Assembly: GCA_963999645.1 (NCBI GenBank)
Contig: CAXEUY010000018.1
Coordinates: forward strand, 1-31,636
DNA length: 31,636 nt
Direction: 5' to 3'
Source of the DNA: MedAcidi-G1 sp002294285
GTDB taxonomy: Bacteria; Actinomycetota; Acidimicrobiia; Acidimicrobiales; MedAcidi-G1
The position numbers and the translations under genes were made by a program. The notes beneath the pieces are model-generated. The model was not told where the DNA came from and did no database searches. It was given only the letters and a program-made list of their open reading frames with translations. Position 1 is the first letter of the stretch; each line of letters starts with the position of its first letter. Of the stretch, positions 16,684 through 25,810 are shown in pieces.

Positions 16684-17910
16684 CTAAGCTCCTTGATTTC
16701 TTATTTCACTCAGTTTCAATTTTGTCTCGTTTACATCATCTCCTTGCTCTTTAAGGAGTTGTTCTCTATCAATTAGTGCCTCACGTTCAGCAAGTTTCGT
16801 ATCTATACGTGCAAGAGCACTTTCTGCTCCTTCTTTGTGAATAACTTTCGCCCATGAAACCAACGCATCAACCATTTCATCTTCTTTGACGACTTCAACA
16901 TTTTTACCTTTTACGAACAGATGCCCCCTTCCGCGGCCGGCAGCTATCCCAAGGTCGGCATCGCGTGCTTCGCCTGGTCCGTTCACGACACAACCCATTA
17001 CCGCTACCTGCAGTGGAATCTCTTCATCAGCAAAAGCTTCCATAGCTGCTTCGGCTACTGACACAACATCAATTTCAGCTCTTCCGCAACTAGGACATGA
17101 GATGAGATCCACGTTTTTTCTATCGCGCAATCCCATAGCTTCCAAAAGTTGTCTACCTGCTCTGGCTTCATGCACTGGATCTGCCGTCAATGAAAAACGG
17201 ATCGTGTCTCCTATTCCCTCGGCAAGCAATGTAGCTATGCCTGCAGTGGACTTAATTAATCCCACAGGCGGAGGTCCTGCTTCAGTAACCCCTAGGTGTA
17301 AAGGGTGATCGGTTAGCTCAGCGAGTTGTCGATATGCATCTAGCATCAATGGCACATTTGACGCTTTAACGGATATTTTGATCAAATCGAAACCAACTTC
17401 TGAAAAATAACCTATTTCCTGTAAGGCAGACTCAACCATCGCTTCGGGTGTTACTTTTCCTCCATGTTTCTCGTAAAGATCTGGGTGTAAGGATCCGCCG
17501 TTTACTCCTATACGGATCGGAACATCACGGTCTCTAGCTTCTGCGGCAACAGTTTTTATGTGTGCAGGATTTTTTATGTTTCCCGGATTTAAACGTAAAC
17601 AGTGAACACCTGCCTCTAATGCGGCTAAAGCCATTTTGTATTGGTTGTGGACATCTGCGACAACCGGCACTGGCGATCTTGGAACTATCTCAGCCAGTCC
17701 CTCAGCAGCAGCAATGTCGTTACAGGTGCAACGCACAATGTCCGCCCCGGCCATGGCAAGTTCATAAATCTGTTGAAGTGTCCCTTCAACATCGGACGTT
17801 CGGGTGATAGTCATAGATTGGACACTTATAGGTGAAAAACCACCTACTGGCACGTCTCCGACCTGTATCTGACGGGTTGGGCGTCTGGGAAATGAAGACT
17901 TTGTATCCAC
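16684..17910 (-). CDS. ispG: 4-hydroxy-3-methylbut-2-en-1-yl diphosphate synthase (flavodoxin-type)
   Basis: The 408-residue [4Fe-4S] enzyme performs the penultimate step of the MEP isoprenoid pathway (MEcPP to HMBPP). The cluster ligands are two Cys in SCPSCGR and one in MGCVVNGPGEA, with Glu seven residues after the last Cys, as in the bacterial family. The TIM-barrel N-terminal half shows RCTCND, PVVADVHNQY, LRLNPGNI and RIGVNGGSL. The start is GTG 17910. About 50 residues at the C-terminus (after VSWAKVIHKEG) form a charged, probably helical extension. It is the last gene of the rpsB block. dxr, encoded two genes upstream, acts in the same pathway. Confidence 0.97.
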   Translation of the reverse strand: MDTKSSFPRRPTRQIQVGDVPVGGFSPISVQSMTITRTSDVEGTLQQIYELAMAGADIVRCTCNDIAAAEGLAEIVPRSPVPVVADVHNQYKMALAALEAGVHCLRLNPGNIKNPAHIKTVAAEARDRDVPIRIGVNGGSLHPDLYEKHGGKVTPEAMVESALQEIGYFSEVGFDLIKISVKASNVPLMLDAYRQLAELTDHPLHLGVTEAGPPPVGLIKSTAGIATLLAEGIGDTIRFSLTADPVHEARAGRQLLEAMGLRDRKNVDLISCPSCGRAEIDVVSVAEAAMEAFADEEIPLQVAVMGCVVNGPGEARDADLGIAAGRGRGHLFVKGKNVEVVKEDEMVDALVSWAKVIHKEGAESALARIDTKLAEREALIDREQLLKEQGDDVNETKLKLSEIRNQGA

Positions 17911-17962
17911 TATTCAATGAGACTATCGGAACTTTTTTGACCTGATGAATCAGCAGTCATCA

Positions 17963-19408
17963 TCAACCAAAATTCGGCAAGTCGACAATATCTCTGTAGA
18001 GAGCTATCAGGGCAATTCCTACCAATACTGTTATCACTACCCAAGTAACAGGAATCAGCTTGTTTATATCCGCTACGTATCTCTTTCCTTTTCTGGATCT
18101 AAGTCTCTCATACGTGGCAATAGCGGCATGTCCACCATCGAGGGGCAATAAAGGAACCAAATTAAATATTCCTACGAAAACGTTTATCAAAACTAGGAAC
18201 CACAAATAATTGTGCGTTCCCTCATCCAACATCGCGCTACCTAAACGCGCTGCTCCATAAATTGACAAAAGGCGATCATCTTCACTTTCAGTTTGCGACC
18301 CAACTGGTTCAGCCGAAGGTTGACTCTCACTACTAAATGTTCCTTTTACGAAACCGGTTAGGCCATCTGGGGAGAAAAAATCTGCGAGTCCTTCTACTGA
18401 AGCGACCGATAATTCTGTAAATCTGTCAAATGTAGCAGGAACTGAATCAACCAAACTGAGTGGCACGAAACTGCGTTGAGGGCCTACTCCAAAAAACCCC
18501 CTGACTGCTATTTCTGCATCGGGCAGTTGTTCTTCGTCTTTTATCCACGCGATTCCTTTTTGTTCTCGTGGTATTAGTTCAACTTCAAAAATTCCTATAC
18601 CCGTTCCTAATCGGTTGATTTCTACCTTATGGGTATTTCCGTCTGTCAAAATAGATGAAAAATCTTCCCAATTTGAGTAAGGATTTCCGTCTACTGAAAT
18701 AATCTGATCTCCTGCCTCAATTCCATCTATAAACAACGCACCCTCAGGAGTGACACGTTCACCAATATTGGCGAATCTGTAGAATTGTTTCCCGTCTCTT
18801 TCGAATTCTATTTCTAAAAATTTTCCAGGGTTTTCATAAACAACCATTCCAAATGATTTGAAACTTTCTGTTTTCTGACCTCCAACTGAAAGTATTCGGT
18901 CACCCTTGACCACTCCGACATCTGAAGCCGTCGACTCTGGTACGACTTGTCCTACGTCCCACTTAGTTGGATGCGGCTCTCCGATCGTCATAAAAATTAC
19001 TATTAGTAAAATTAACGCCAGGAAAAAATGGGTTGCAGAACCTGCAAGAGTGAGTGCCAATCTTTTTGGATATGACTGAGCCCTGTAGGTGCGATCTTCT
19101 AATGCAGGATCTACATCTTCGAGATTGTTCATTCCAGTAACTCGAACATATGCTCCTGCAGGAATTGCTTTCAACCCGTACTCAGTTTCTCCTCTTCGGA
19201 AAGAAAAAATTCGAGGCCCGAATCCTATAAAAAATTCTGTTACTTGCATTCCGCTCATTCGAGCTACTACGTAATGACCTAATTCATGGAAAAAGAAGAT
19301 GAGAACAATAGAAAGAACTACAACAACTGCAGAAAAACCGCCTAAGAAGGCTAGAGACACAAAAGCGCCGATGAGTAACAGCAATTTAAAATTCTGATCT
19401 CTATCCAT
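17963..19408 (-). CDS. rseP: Site-2 protease-like intramembrane zinc metalloprotease
   Basis: The 481-residue polytopic membrane protein has the HELGH zinc motif (H41, E42, H45) at the end of its first hydrophobic segments and the second motif NLVPLLPLDGGH near residue 430, giving the third zinc ligand. Two PDZ-like domains lie between (about residues 140-300), with GVVKGDRILSVGG and GIEAGDQIISVDG. Such proteases cut membrane-anchored anti-sigma factors or other transmembrane substrates. A long loop with low-complexity sequence (SESQPSAEPVGSQTESEDD) follows the PDZ region. It starts four bases after the dxr stop. The position between dxr and ispG is conserved in actinobacteria. Confidence 0.95.
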   Translation of the reverse strand: MDRDQNFKLLLLIGAFVSLAFLGGFSAVVVVLSIVLIFFFHELGHYVVARMSGMQVTEFFIGFGPRIFSFRRGETEYGLKAIPAGAYVRVTGMNNLEDVDPALEDRTYRAQSYPKRLALTLAGSATHFFLALILLIVIFMTIGEPHPTKWDVGQVVPESTASDVGVVKGDRILSVGGQKTESFKSFGMVVYENPGKFLEIEFERDGKQFYRFANIGERVTPEGALFIDGIEAGDQIISVDGNPYSNWEDFSSILTDGNTHKVEINRLGTGIGIFEVELIPREQKGIAWIKDEEQLPDAEIAVRGFFGVGPQRSFVPLSLVDSVPATFDRFTELSVASVEGLADFFSPDGLTGFVKGTFSSESQPSAEPVGSQTESEDDRLLSIYGAARLGSAMLDEGTHNYLWFLVLINVFVGIFNLVPLLPLDGGHAAIATYERLRSRKGKRYVADINKLIPVTWVVITVLVGIALIALYRDIVDLPNFG

Positions 19409-19412
19409 GAGC

Positions 19413-20570
19413 TTATTTCCGGGATTTTATGAAGTTTGAAGCTATTTTTCTAGCGTCTCTATCAGCTTTCAGAACAGCTTCTATGCTGTCAGCATCTTCA
19501 CCTGACCAGCTTTCAAGCGTCGCAGAAATTGTTTCTGAAATCCCTACCCATGAAAGCTGACCTGCAAGAAATGCTGCGACTGCTTCTTCATTTGCAGCAT
19601 TTAACCACGCAGGCGCCGTTTTTTTCTCTTTTCCTGCTTCGTAAGCGATATTTAAACATGGAAAAGCTTCATGATCTGGTGGTTCGAAATTTAAATTCAT
19701 TTCTTGTGACCAGTCAATGGCTCCAAACGAATGATCGATTCTGTCTGGGTAAGTCAGTGCGTAAGCTATGCAAAGACGCATATCCGGATTGGACAACTGG
19801 GCCAAGGTCGCACCATCAGAAAAGGTGACCATCGAGTGAACAATTGATTGCGGGTGTATGACTACATCTATTGCTTCATATGGGATGCCGAATAGTTCAT
19901 GTGCTTCTATTACTTCCAAACCTTTATTCATGAGAGTTGAAGAGTCAACAGTAATTTTGGGGCCCATATCCCATGTGGGATGCGAAAGTGCATCTTCAAT
20001 TGAGACGTTCAATAATTCTTCATTTGAAAGCCCTCGGAATGGCCCGCCTGAAGCCGTTAAAATAATCCGGCTTATGCTTTCTGGGTTTGGGTTAATTCCG
20101 AGGCATTGATGTATCGCGCAATGTTCGCTATCGACAGGGATCAACTCTGCTCCTTGTGTTGAACGAAAGTTCTGAATCAGAGGACCAGCAGCTATAAGTG
20201 ACTCTTTGTTCGCGAGCCCAAGTCTTTTACCCGCTTCCAATGCGGCCAGTGTGATAGGCAATCCAGCAAATCCTACTACTCCATTTATTACTACATCACT
20301 TAGTGATGATGCTGCTGTTAGCGATTCAGGACCAGCAGTTACCTCAATTTGTGAAGGTAGCTTTTGTCGCAGCTCTTTCTCCAAAGAGGTATCCGAAATT
20401 ACAACAGTCTTTGGTTTATACCGAACAGCCTGTTCAACTAAAAGTTCGACGGATCTAGAAGCCCCTAAAGCAATAACCTCAAATTCATCAGGATGGTTTT
20501 CGATAATCTCAAGAGTTTGATTACCGATTGATCCTGTCGATCCCATTATGGCGACAGTTGTCGCAGACAT
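19413..20570 (-). CDS. dxr: 1-deoxy-D-xylulose 5-phosphate reductoisomerase
   Basis: The 385-residue enzyme makes MEP from DXP with NADPH, the first committed step of the MEP pathway. GSTGSIG (10-16) binds NADPH. NKESLIAAG, PVDSEHCAIHQCL, LTASGGPFR and HPTWDMGPKITVDSSTLMNK are the conserved catalytic and metal-binding blocks, followed by HPQSIVHSMV. Length is normal and all key residues are present. The ATG has a 41-base gap to the upstream cdsA and no visible terminator, so co-transcription is likely. Confidence 0.97.
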   Translation of the reverse strand: MSATTVAIMGSTGSIGNQTLEIIENHPDEFEVIALGASRSVELLVEQAVRYKPKTVVISDTSLEKELRQKLPSQIEVTAGPESLTAASSLSDVVINGVVGFAGLPITLAALEAGKRLGLANKESLIAAGPLIQNFRSTQGAELIPVDSEHCAIHQCLGINPNPESISRIILTASGGPFRGLSNEELLNVSIEDALSHPTWDMGPKITVDSSTLMNKGLEVIEAHELFGIPYEAIDVVIHPQSIVHSMVTFSDGATLAQLSNPDMRLCIAYALTYPDRIDHSFGAIDWSQEMNLNFEPPDHEAFPCLNIAYEAGKEKKTAPAWLNAANEEAVAAFLAGQLSWVGISETISATLESWSGEDADSIEAVLKADRDARKIASNFIKSRK

Positions 20571-20611
20571 CTAGTGATTTTACCTTTTAAATCGCTTATC
20601 GCTATACGGGA

Positions 20612-21862
20612 TCATGCAGTAAATAGATTCAACAGGCGGGCCGTGAAATAAGTTGCTGGAAGAACAAACAGCAAAGCGTCAAAACGGTCGAGAAAACCTC
20701 CATGTCCTGGGAGGACTGACCCCATGTCTTTTATCCCTAAATCTCTCTTGAGCATCGACTCGCTCAAATCTCCTAATGGTGCAGCCAGTGCTCCTACCAA
20801 CCCAAGCACAAAAGCAGTTCCGAGATCACCTGGGTCTTGGCCAAACGGTGTGATCTGTCCCACGACAATTACACCTGTAAGAAATGAAATGGCCATACCG
20901 CCTAGCAGGCCTTCCATTGTCTTGTTTGGACTTACAGATGATAGAGGAGTTCTGCCTATTAGACGGCCTACTAATAATCCTCCTGTGTCATATCCGACTG
21001 TTATTAGGACAGCTGCTAGAAGCATCCCTATGCCATTTTTATCGTTCAGCATTAAACCTATGAAACAACCCAGTAAACCTATATAAGCAACGCCAAATAA
21101 GGTTATTGATGTGTTCGCAATTGGCATATTGCGATCCACTCCTGTTAAGTACCAGAGAAGAGTGAAAGTAACTGTCAATGCCAGAATCAGAGGAATGGCT
21201 GATTCAAACCTCCAGTAAGCTCCGATGTTTAATGCTGCTATTGCTGCCATTCCTAACAAGGTCGCTGGCTGATATCCCGCTCTTCTCGCAGTTAGAAAAA
21301 ATTCTGAACCGGCAAAAACAAGTAAAGCTGTACTAAATATCAGGGTTACTGTGGCACCTGCAGCACACACACCTAGAAAAACTGCGCCTAAAGCCAAACC
21401 GGTAATAAGTGCCGTTGACATATTTCTGCTTGGCACACTTTGCCCCGTAGTGTTTGATTGGGCTGCAGGCTGGAAAACCGGAGTTGTTTTTTCTGTCTTT
21501 ATTTCCTCTGTGTTATCGGGTGGAAATATAGGAGGGTTGAACTCTCCGCTGAAAGGGTCGCTGTCTGATGGTTCTTCATCAAAAAAGATTGCAGCGGTTT
21601 CACCATCTAAATCACCCACATGTTGTTGAGATTCGTGTTCGATTAAGGCTTCATCAGACCATTTGGGAGTCTGAGCTATTTCAGACCATGGGTCGTCATC
21701 GGATGCAATAGTCGCAGGTTCTTCTGTCCAATGCGGTAATTCTTCAGAGACACTGTCCTCTTCGTCAAATACAGAACGTCCAGGCTCCACGCCATCCTCG
21801 GGAACTTCAAGTCCGAGTATTCGGATCTCTTCAAATTCTTCTTGTCCTCTATCACCTACCAC
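20612..21862 (-). CDS. cdsA: Phosphatidate cytidylyltransferase with acidic N-terminal extension
   Basis: The 416-residue protein converts phosphatidic acid and CTP to CDP-diacylglycerol for phospholipid synthesis. The membrane part (from about residue 148) has several helices and the full signature KRDLGIKDMGSVLPGHGGF followed by DRFD, plus SPNKTMEGLLGG. The first 147 residues or so are hydrophilic and strongly acidic, with W-containing blocks (PHWTEEPA, DDPWSEIAQTPKW), and precede the first helix. Similar but usually shorter extensions occur in actinobacterial CdsA. The start is GTG 21862 with GAGGTGATC before it. Confidence 0.95.
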   Translation of the reverse strand: MVGDRGQEEFEEIRILGLEVPEDGVEPGRSVFDEEDSVSEELPHWTEEPATIASDDDPWSEIAQTPKWSDEALIEHESQQHVGDLDGETAAIFFDEEPSDSDPFSGEFNPPIFPPDNTEEIKTEKTTPVFQPAAQSNTTGQSVPSRNMSTALITGLALGAVFLGVCAAGATVTLIFSTALLVFAGSEFFLTARRAGYQPATLLGMAAIAALNIGAYWRFESAIPLILALTVTFTLLWYLTGVDRNMPIANTSITLFGVAYIGLLGCFIGLMLNDKNGIGMLLAAVLITVGYDTGGLLVGRLIGRTPLSSVSPNKTMEGLLGGMAISFLTGVIVVGQITPFGQDPGDLGTAFVLGLVGALAAPLGDLSESMLKRDLGIKDMGSVLPGHGGFLDRFDALLFVLPATYFTARLLNLFTA

Positions 21863-21887
21863 AGATCACCTCACCATCCATTTGGAA

Positions 21888-22457
21888 CTAAACATCTAAT
21901 AATTCTTCTTCCTTAGCGGATCTTGATTTTTCTATTTCATTTTCATTAGTGTGTGTCAGATCATCAAGCTGGGAAGACAACCATTTCACATTGTCTTCTG
22001 AAACTCCGCCATTGTTTGCTAAATCATCTAAATCTTTTCGGGAATTTCTTCTAATTCCGCGCAATCGGTTTTTCCCTTCCTCTGCCATACCATTTACCAT
22101 TCGTACCAGATCTTGGCGACGTTCTTGGGTCAACTCGGGAAAAATAAGTCTTATTGTGCGTCCATCAGTGCTTGGCGTTAATCCTAGATCGGCCTGATTC
22201 AGAGATCTTTCAATAGCTTCCACATTTCCCTGATCGTGAGGGGTTATCAATAATTGTCGGGCTTCAGGCACAGAAAAGGTTGCGAGTTCCTGCATCGGCA
22301 TTTCCACGCCATAAGCTTCCACCGTTAAACGCTCCACAATGGAAGAAGAAGCTCTTCCAGTTCTAACGGTTCCAAACTCGCGTCGAACATAGGCGACTGA
22401 TTCAAGCATCTTCTCTTCTGCTTCATCCAAAATCATCTGGAGGAGTTCTTCACTCAC
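21888..22457 (-). CDS. frr: Ribosome recycling factor
   Basis: The 189-residue protein splits post-termination ribosomes together with EF-G. It has the typical three-helix bundle pattern, EFGTVRTGRASSSIVERLTVEAYG at the N-terminal hinge and RLIFPELTQERRQDLVRMV, followed by GIRRNSRKDLDDL. The start is GTG 22457, 14 bases after the pyrH stop. The C-terminus is a few residues longer than usual (SRSAKEEELLDV). Confidence 0.97.
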   Translation of the reverse strand: MSEELLQMILDEAEEKMLESVAYVRREFGTVRTGRASSSIVERLTVEAYGVEMPMQELATFSVPEARQLLITPHDQGNVEAIERSLNQADLGLTPSTDGRTIRLIFPELTQERRQDLVRMVNGMAEEGKNRLRGIRRNSRKDLDDLANNGGVSEDNVKWLSSQLDDLTHTNENEIEKSRSAKEEELLDV

Positions 22458-22471
22458 CGCTACCCTTTCCC

Positions 22472-23227
22472 CTAAGAGACTAGTGTACCTATGGCCTCTC
22501 CAGCGAGTATGGACCTTACATTACCTGCTTGCATCAGATCAAACATGACAATGGGAAGATCATTGTCCATACATAGGGTTATAGCAGTTGCGTCCATTGC
22601 TTGTAGCCCTTTTTGTATCACTTCTAAATGTGAGACCTGTTCCAATAATGTGGCTGAGGGGTCTTTCTTGGGGTCTGCTGTGTAGATTCCACCTGTCCCT
22701 GAGTGGGTTCCTTTTAAAACAACGCCTGCTTCTATTTCGATAGCTCGTAATGCTGCTGTCGTGTCGGTAGTGAAGAAAGGGTTGCCTGTTCCTCCTGCGA
22801 AAATAACCACTCTTCCCTTTTCTAGATGCCGGGTTGCTTTTCGTCGAATATATGGTTCTGCTATCTGCGCCATGTGTACAGCTGTTTGTACACGTGTAGG
22901 TTGACCCAACTGTTCAAGTGTGTCCTGCAGGGCGAGTGCGTTGATTACAGTTGCGAGCATGCCCATGTAGTCGGCTTGGGCTCGGTCCATGCCGGCTCCG
23001 GCTCCAGCCATTCCTCGCCAAATATTGCCACCGCCGACTACTACTGCTATGTCAACTTCGTATTCTGATCTGACCTGAAATATTTCTTCAGCTATTACTC
23101 CGACTATGTCGCCATCTATTCCAAATCCTGCATCACCTGCAAAAGCTTCTCCGGAGACCTTTAGAACAATACGATCCCATTTAGCTTTTTTACCTTTTGA
23201 TGACTGTTCGGATTCGGAAGCTGTCAT
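22472..23227 (-). CDS. pyrH: UMP kinase
   Basis: The 251-residue hexameric kinase phosphorylates UMP to UDP with ATP. RIVLKVSGEAFAG, VVGGGNIWRG, the glycine-rich AGGTGNPFFTTDTTAALRA and the MFDLMQAGN segment are conserved. About 20 hydrophilic residues (MTASESEQSSKGKKAKW) precede the core, as in other actinobacterial PyrH. The ATG is two bases after the tsf stop. Confidence 0.97.
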   Translation of the reverse strand: MTASESEQSSKGKKAKWDRIVLKVSGEAFAGDAGFGIDGDIVGVIAEEIFQVRSEYEVDIAVVVGGGNIWRGMAGAGAGMDRAQADYMGMLATVINALALQDTLEQLGQPTRVQTAVHMAQIAEPYIRRKATRHLEKGRVVIFAGGTGNPFFTTDTTAALRAIEIEAGVVLKGTHSGTGGIYTADPKKDPSATLLEQVSHLEVIQKGLQAMDATAITLCMDNDLPIVMFDLMQAGNVRSILAGEAIGTLVS

Positions 23228-23229
23228 GC

Positions 23230-24021
23230 CTATTCACCGATGAAGGCTTGTTCGAATCTTATTAGCTGGCCTTCTCCGATTGTTTCTTGTACGGTCGCTT
23301 TGTCGCCGTGTAGTCCCTGCTCCAGGAGAACAGATTCCTTATACCAGGCGGTTAATCTACCCTCTACGATTTTTTCCCATGCCTGTTCAGGTTTGCCTTC
23401 TGCTTTTGTTATTTCCAGCAATGAATTTCTTTCCTGCTCGACGAGTTCTTCCGGTACTTCATCTCTGCTGAGCGCTGTTGGTTTAGCGAAAGCAATATGG
23501 AGAGCTACTTGATGTAGTGTCTCTTGGTCAACGTTGGCACCTTGTACTAGAACTCCGTTCACTCCTCTTCCGTCTTGAACGTGTAGATATGTGTCGACTA
23601 TTTGATCGTCGCTACCTTCGATTAGTACTACTTTTCCTACAGAAACATTTTCTTTTATTGATAGACGAACATCGTCAATGACTTCAGCTTTTGATTCAAC
23701 TGCCTGTTCGCCTTCTTCTAGGACTGCTTCTGCAAGGCTGTTTACGAGTTCTACAAAACCTTCTGATTTTGCGGAGAAGTCGGTTTCACAGCATAAGTGC
23801 ACCATCGCTGCCTTATTGCCGTCTGTGGCTATAGCGACAGCTCCTTCTGTATTATCCCTGTCTGACCGGGATGCCGCTTTGGCTAATCCTTTTTCCCTGA
23901 GAGCCTGAGCAGCTGCTTCTTGATCACCGCCGTTTTCAACCAAGGCTTTCTTGGCGTCCATCATCCCTGCGCCTGTAAGGTCGCGGAGTTCTTTTACGTC
24001 TTTTGCTGTTATTTCAGTCAT
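23230..24021 (-). CDS. tsf: Elongation factor Ts
   Basis: The 263-residue guanine-nucleotide exchange factor regenerates EF-Tu-GTP. The N-terminal UBA-like domain reads ITAKDVKELRDLTGAGMMD, with the family signature LCCETDFSAKSEGF and HVALHIAFAKP further on. I use ATG 24021 (MTEITAKDV), preceded by GAAGG. An open extension to 24057 overlaps rpsB and adds only basic residues. It starts four bases after the rpsB stop, the usual coupling. Confidence 0.96.
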   Translation of the reverse strand: MTEITAKDVKELRDLTGAGMMDAKKALVENGGDQEAAAQALREKGLAKAASRSDRDNTEGAVAIATDGNKAAMVHLCCETDFSAKSEGFVELVNSLAEAVLEEGEQAVESKAEVIDDVRLSIKENVSVGKVVLIEGSDDQIVDTYLHVQDGRGVNGVLVQGANVDQETLHQVALHIAFAKPTALSRDEVPEELVEQERNSLLEITKAEGKPEQAWEKIVEGRLTAWYKESVLLEQGLHGDKATVQETIGEGQLIRFEQAFIGE

Positions 24022-24025
24022 CCGA

Positions 24026-24901
24026 TCAGCCTTCTTCTGTTTCTGCAACTTCTTCATTTACAGAGTTGCTGTTTTGTTCTGCTTCTGAATTTTCTTGAGA
24101 GATTCTCTCTTCTCTTTCAGTTTCTGCAATTGCAGCTTCTTCTCGGGCTTGAGCTTGTTGAGCTGCCTTGTCTTCAGCGTCAAGCGAAGGAGCTTCTGGT
24201 TTTTTTGACTTTGAATTGTATATGTGTCTTCCTTCTTCAACGGCTTCTGAAATCATGTGGCACATAAGTTGGCTGGCTCTGATTGCGTCATCATTCCCTG
24301 GTATTGAGTATTGGATAACATCTGGATTGCAATCAGTGTCGACGATGGCAATTACAGGTATGCCTAATTTGTTTGCTTCAGTTACAGCTATGTGTTCTCT
24401 TATGGTGTCTATGACGAAAACCGCATCTGGAAGCTTCGTCATGTCTTTGATTCCAGTTAGGTTACGCTCGAGTTTTTCAAGCTCACGGTTCAACATCAAT
24501 GCTTCTTTTTTGATCATCGCGTCAAATTCACCTGACTCGCGCATTCTTTGGTATTCCTGCATTTTGCCGACTCTTTTTGAAATTGTCTGGAAATTGGTCA
24601 GCATTCCTCCCAGCCAGCGTTGGTTTACGTATGGCATGCCGCATTTGTTTGCGTAGGACTCAACTGCTCCTTGAGCTTGTCTCTTTGTTCCAACTAGTAG
24701 GACTGTTCCGCCGTTGGCGACTAAGTCACGTGTGAAGGTATATGCCTGTTCGATACGTTCGAGTGTCTGGTTCAGATCAATTACGTAAATGCCGGATCTT
24801 TCACCGTGAATAAAGCGTTGCATTCTTGGATCCCAGCGCTGTGTCTGGTGCCCGAAGTGAACGCCCGCTTCGAGCAACTGTTTCATTGTGACGACTGCCA
24901 T
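24026..24901 (-). CDS. rpsB: 30S ribosomal protein uS2
   Basis: The 291-residue protein has a core typical of bacterial uS2: MKQLLEAGVHFGHQTQRW, FIHGERSGIYVIDLNQT, NQRWLGGMLTNFQT and PDAVFVIDT. After about residue 230 there is an acidic tail of some 60 residues rich in E, A, Q and S that is not part of the core fold. The start at ATG 24901 follows AAGGAAAAACGAC. It is the promoter-proximal gene of the block that extends to ispG, and is probably autoregulated through the leader upstream. Confidence 0.97.
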   Translation of the reverse strand: MAVVTMKQLLEAGVHFGHQTQRWDPRMQRFIHGERSGIYVIDLNQTLERIEQAYTFTRDLVANGGTVLLVGTKRQAQGAVESYANKCGMPYVNQRWLGGMLTNFQTISKRVGKMQEYQRMRESGEFDAMIKKEALMLNRELEKLERNLTGIKDMTKLPDAVFVIDTIREHIAVTEANKLGIPVIAIVDTDCNPDVIQYSIPGNDDAIRASQLMCHMISEAVEEGRHIYNSKSKKPEAPSLDAEDKAAQQAQAREEAAIAETEREERISQENSEAEQNSNSVNEEVAETEEG

Positions 24902-24916
24902 GTCGTTTTTCCTTTC

Positions 24917-24960
24917 CCAACGGTTTAGCTGATCCCTGTCAAGCGCTTAAGCGACCGTGG
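24917..24960 (-). promoter_or_regulatory. Structured leader upstream of rpsB (possible S2 autoregulatory element)
   Basis: On the minus strand CCACGGT (24960-24954) can pair with ACCGTTGG (24924-24917), with one bulged T. This encloses a second hairpin, GCTTGA / TCAGC around loop CAGGGA. The ribosome binding site follows directly. Autoregulatory rpsB leaders are known in proteobacteria; this one is proposed only from position and foldability. Confidence 0.4.
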
Positions 24961-24976
24961 GTAGACAGAGATGAAT

Positions 24977-25004
24977 TTTTTACCTATTTAAAACAGGCTT
25001 TCAA
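24977..25004 (-). promoter_or_regulatory. Candidate rpsB promoter
   Basis: TTGAAA (25004-24999) and TAAAAA (24982-24977) on the minus strand are 16 bases apart. The -35 is good and the -10 mediocre. It lies in the only sizeable gap (24902-25067) before the rpsB block. I saw no convincing hairpin terminator for the upstream lipoprotein gene in this gap, only a weak AT-rich inverted repeat at its stop codon. Confidence 0.35.
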
Positions 25005-25067
25005 ACTCTATCCTGTGTTCTATTCGAAAACTATAGTTAGTTTCTATTTTGCGGATTTCAAAAATTT

Positions 25068-25754
25068 TTAAGAAATCACGCAATCATCGTTACGGAGTGT
25101 TCCATCAATATAGATGCTGCTACACCAGAAAGAACGTCGTTCAACCATTTGATCAGCTAAGGCTCCACTCATGTTGACTGACTTTAGGTCAGCTTCCATT
25201 AGTACGGCTGCTGTCAAATCTGTTCTCATCATTGATGCATGAGAGAGGTTCGTTCTAAAGAAAAGAGCACCTGGTGCTTTTGCGTCGTTGAGACTTGCTC
25301 CTGCAAGATTAGTATTTGAAAGAGCTGCACCGGAAAGGTTAGCTCCGTCAAAGTTTGCCCCTGCGAGCATAGTTCCATTTAATAGGGCGCCTTCCAGATT
25401 GGCTCCCGCAAAATTGATTCCAGGAAGAATCATTCCCGCCAGATTCTCACCAGACATGTCGACTTCCGAACAGTCAGCATTTGGAGCTACATAACACGTT
25501 TTCTTAACTACAACAGCTTCAGCCTCAGCTTCTTCTTCAGCTTCTGCTGCTTCAGCTGCCTCTTCAGCTTCTTCTGTTTTCTTTTGCTCAGTTGCTTCAG
25601 CTTCCGCAGTTTCAGTTGAATCTGCTTTATCTGCTGCAGCTTGCGGTGTTGCCTCGTCGTCACCACCGCCTCCGCATGCACCGACGACAAGCGCAAGGAC
25701 TAAAAGTCCTAAAGCAATCGCCTTTCCTTGTCGTCGGCCCATTTGGATTTTCAT
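25068..25754 (-). CDS. Pentapeptide-repeat lipoprotein
   Basis: The 228-residue protein is probably secreted and lipid-anchored. The N-terminus is basic (MKIQMGRRQGK), followed by a hydrophobic segment and a lipobox-like VVGAC, with Cys27 as lipidation site. Residues 30-85 are a flexible, acidic A/E/T-rich spacer. Residues 96-203 are pentapeptide repeats of A(N/D)LxG type (AGANLEGALL, AGANFDGANL), which fold as a right-handed square beta-helix. Two Cys precede the helix (C87, C95) and two follow it (C211, C225), so disulfide capping is possible. The start at 25754 has an AGGAG ribosome binding site; the open extension to 25811 is rejected. It follows the giant gene by 56 bases on the same strand, so it is probably in the same transcript. 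Function unknown. Confidence 0.88.
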   Translation of the reverse strand: MKIQMGRRQGKAIALGLLVLALVVGACGGGGDDEATPQAAADKADSTETAEAEATEQKKTEEAEEAAEAAEAEEEAEAEAVVVKKTCYVAPNADCSEVDMSGENLAGMILPGINFAGANLEGALLNGTMLAGANFDGANLSGAALSNTNLAGASLNDAKAPGALFFRTNLSHASMMRTDLTAAVLMEADLKSVNMSGALADQMVERRSFWCSSIYIDGTLRNDDCVIS

Positions 25755-25810
25755 GTTTTCTCCTGTTGTAGTTTCTGTGTCTTGTGTGTCGATTCTCATC
25801 ATGTCAACCA

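Noticed and set aside
25779..25807. Promoter for the lipoprotein starting with a perfect TTGACA (25807-25802)
   Set aside because: No -10-like sequence occurs 16-19 bases downstream, so the -35 match is probably chance.
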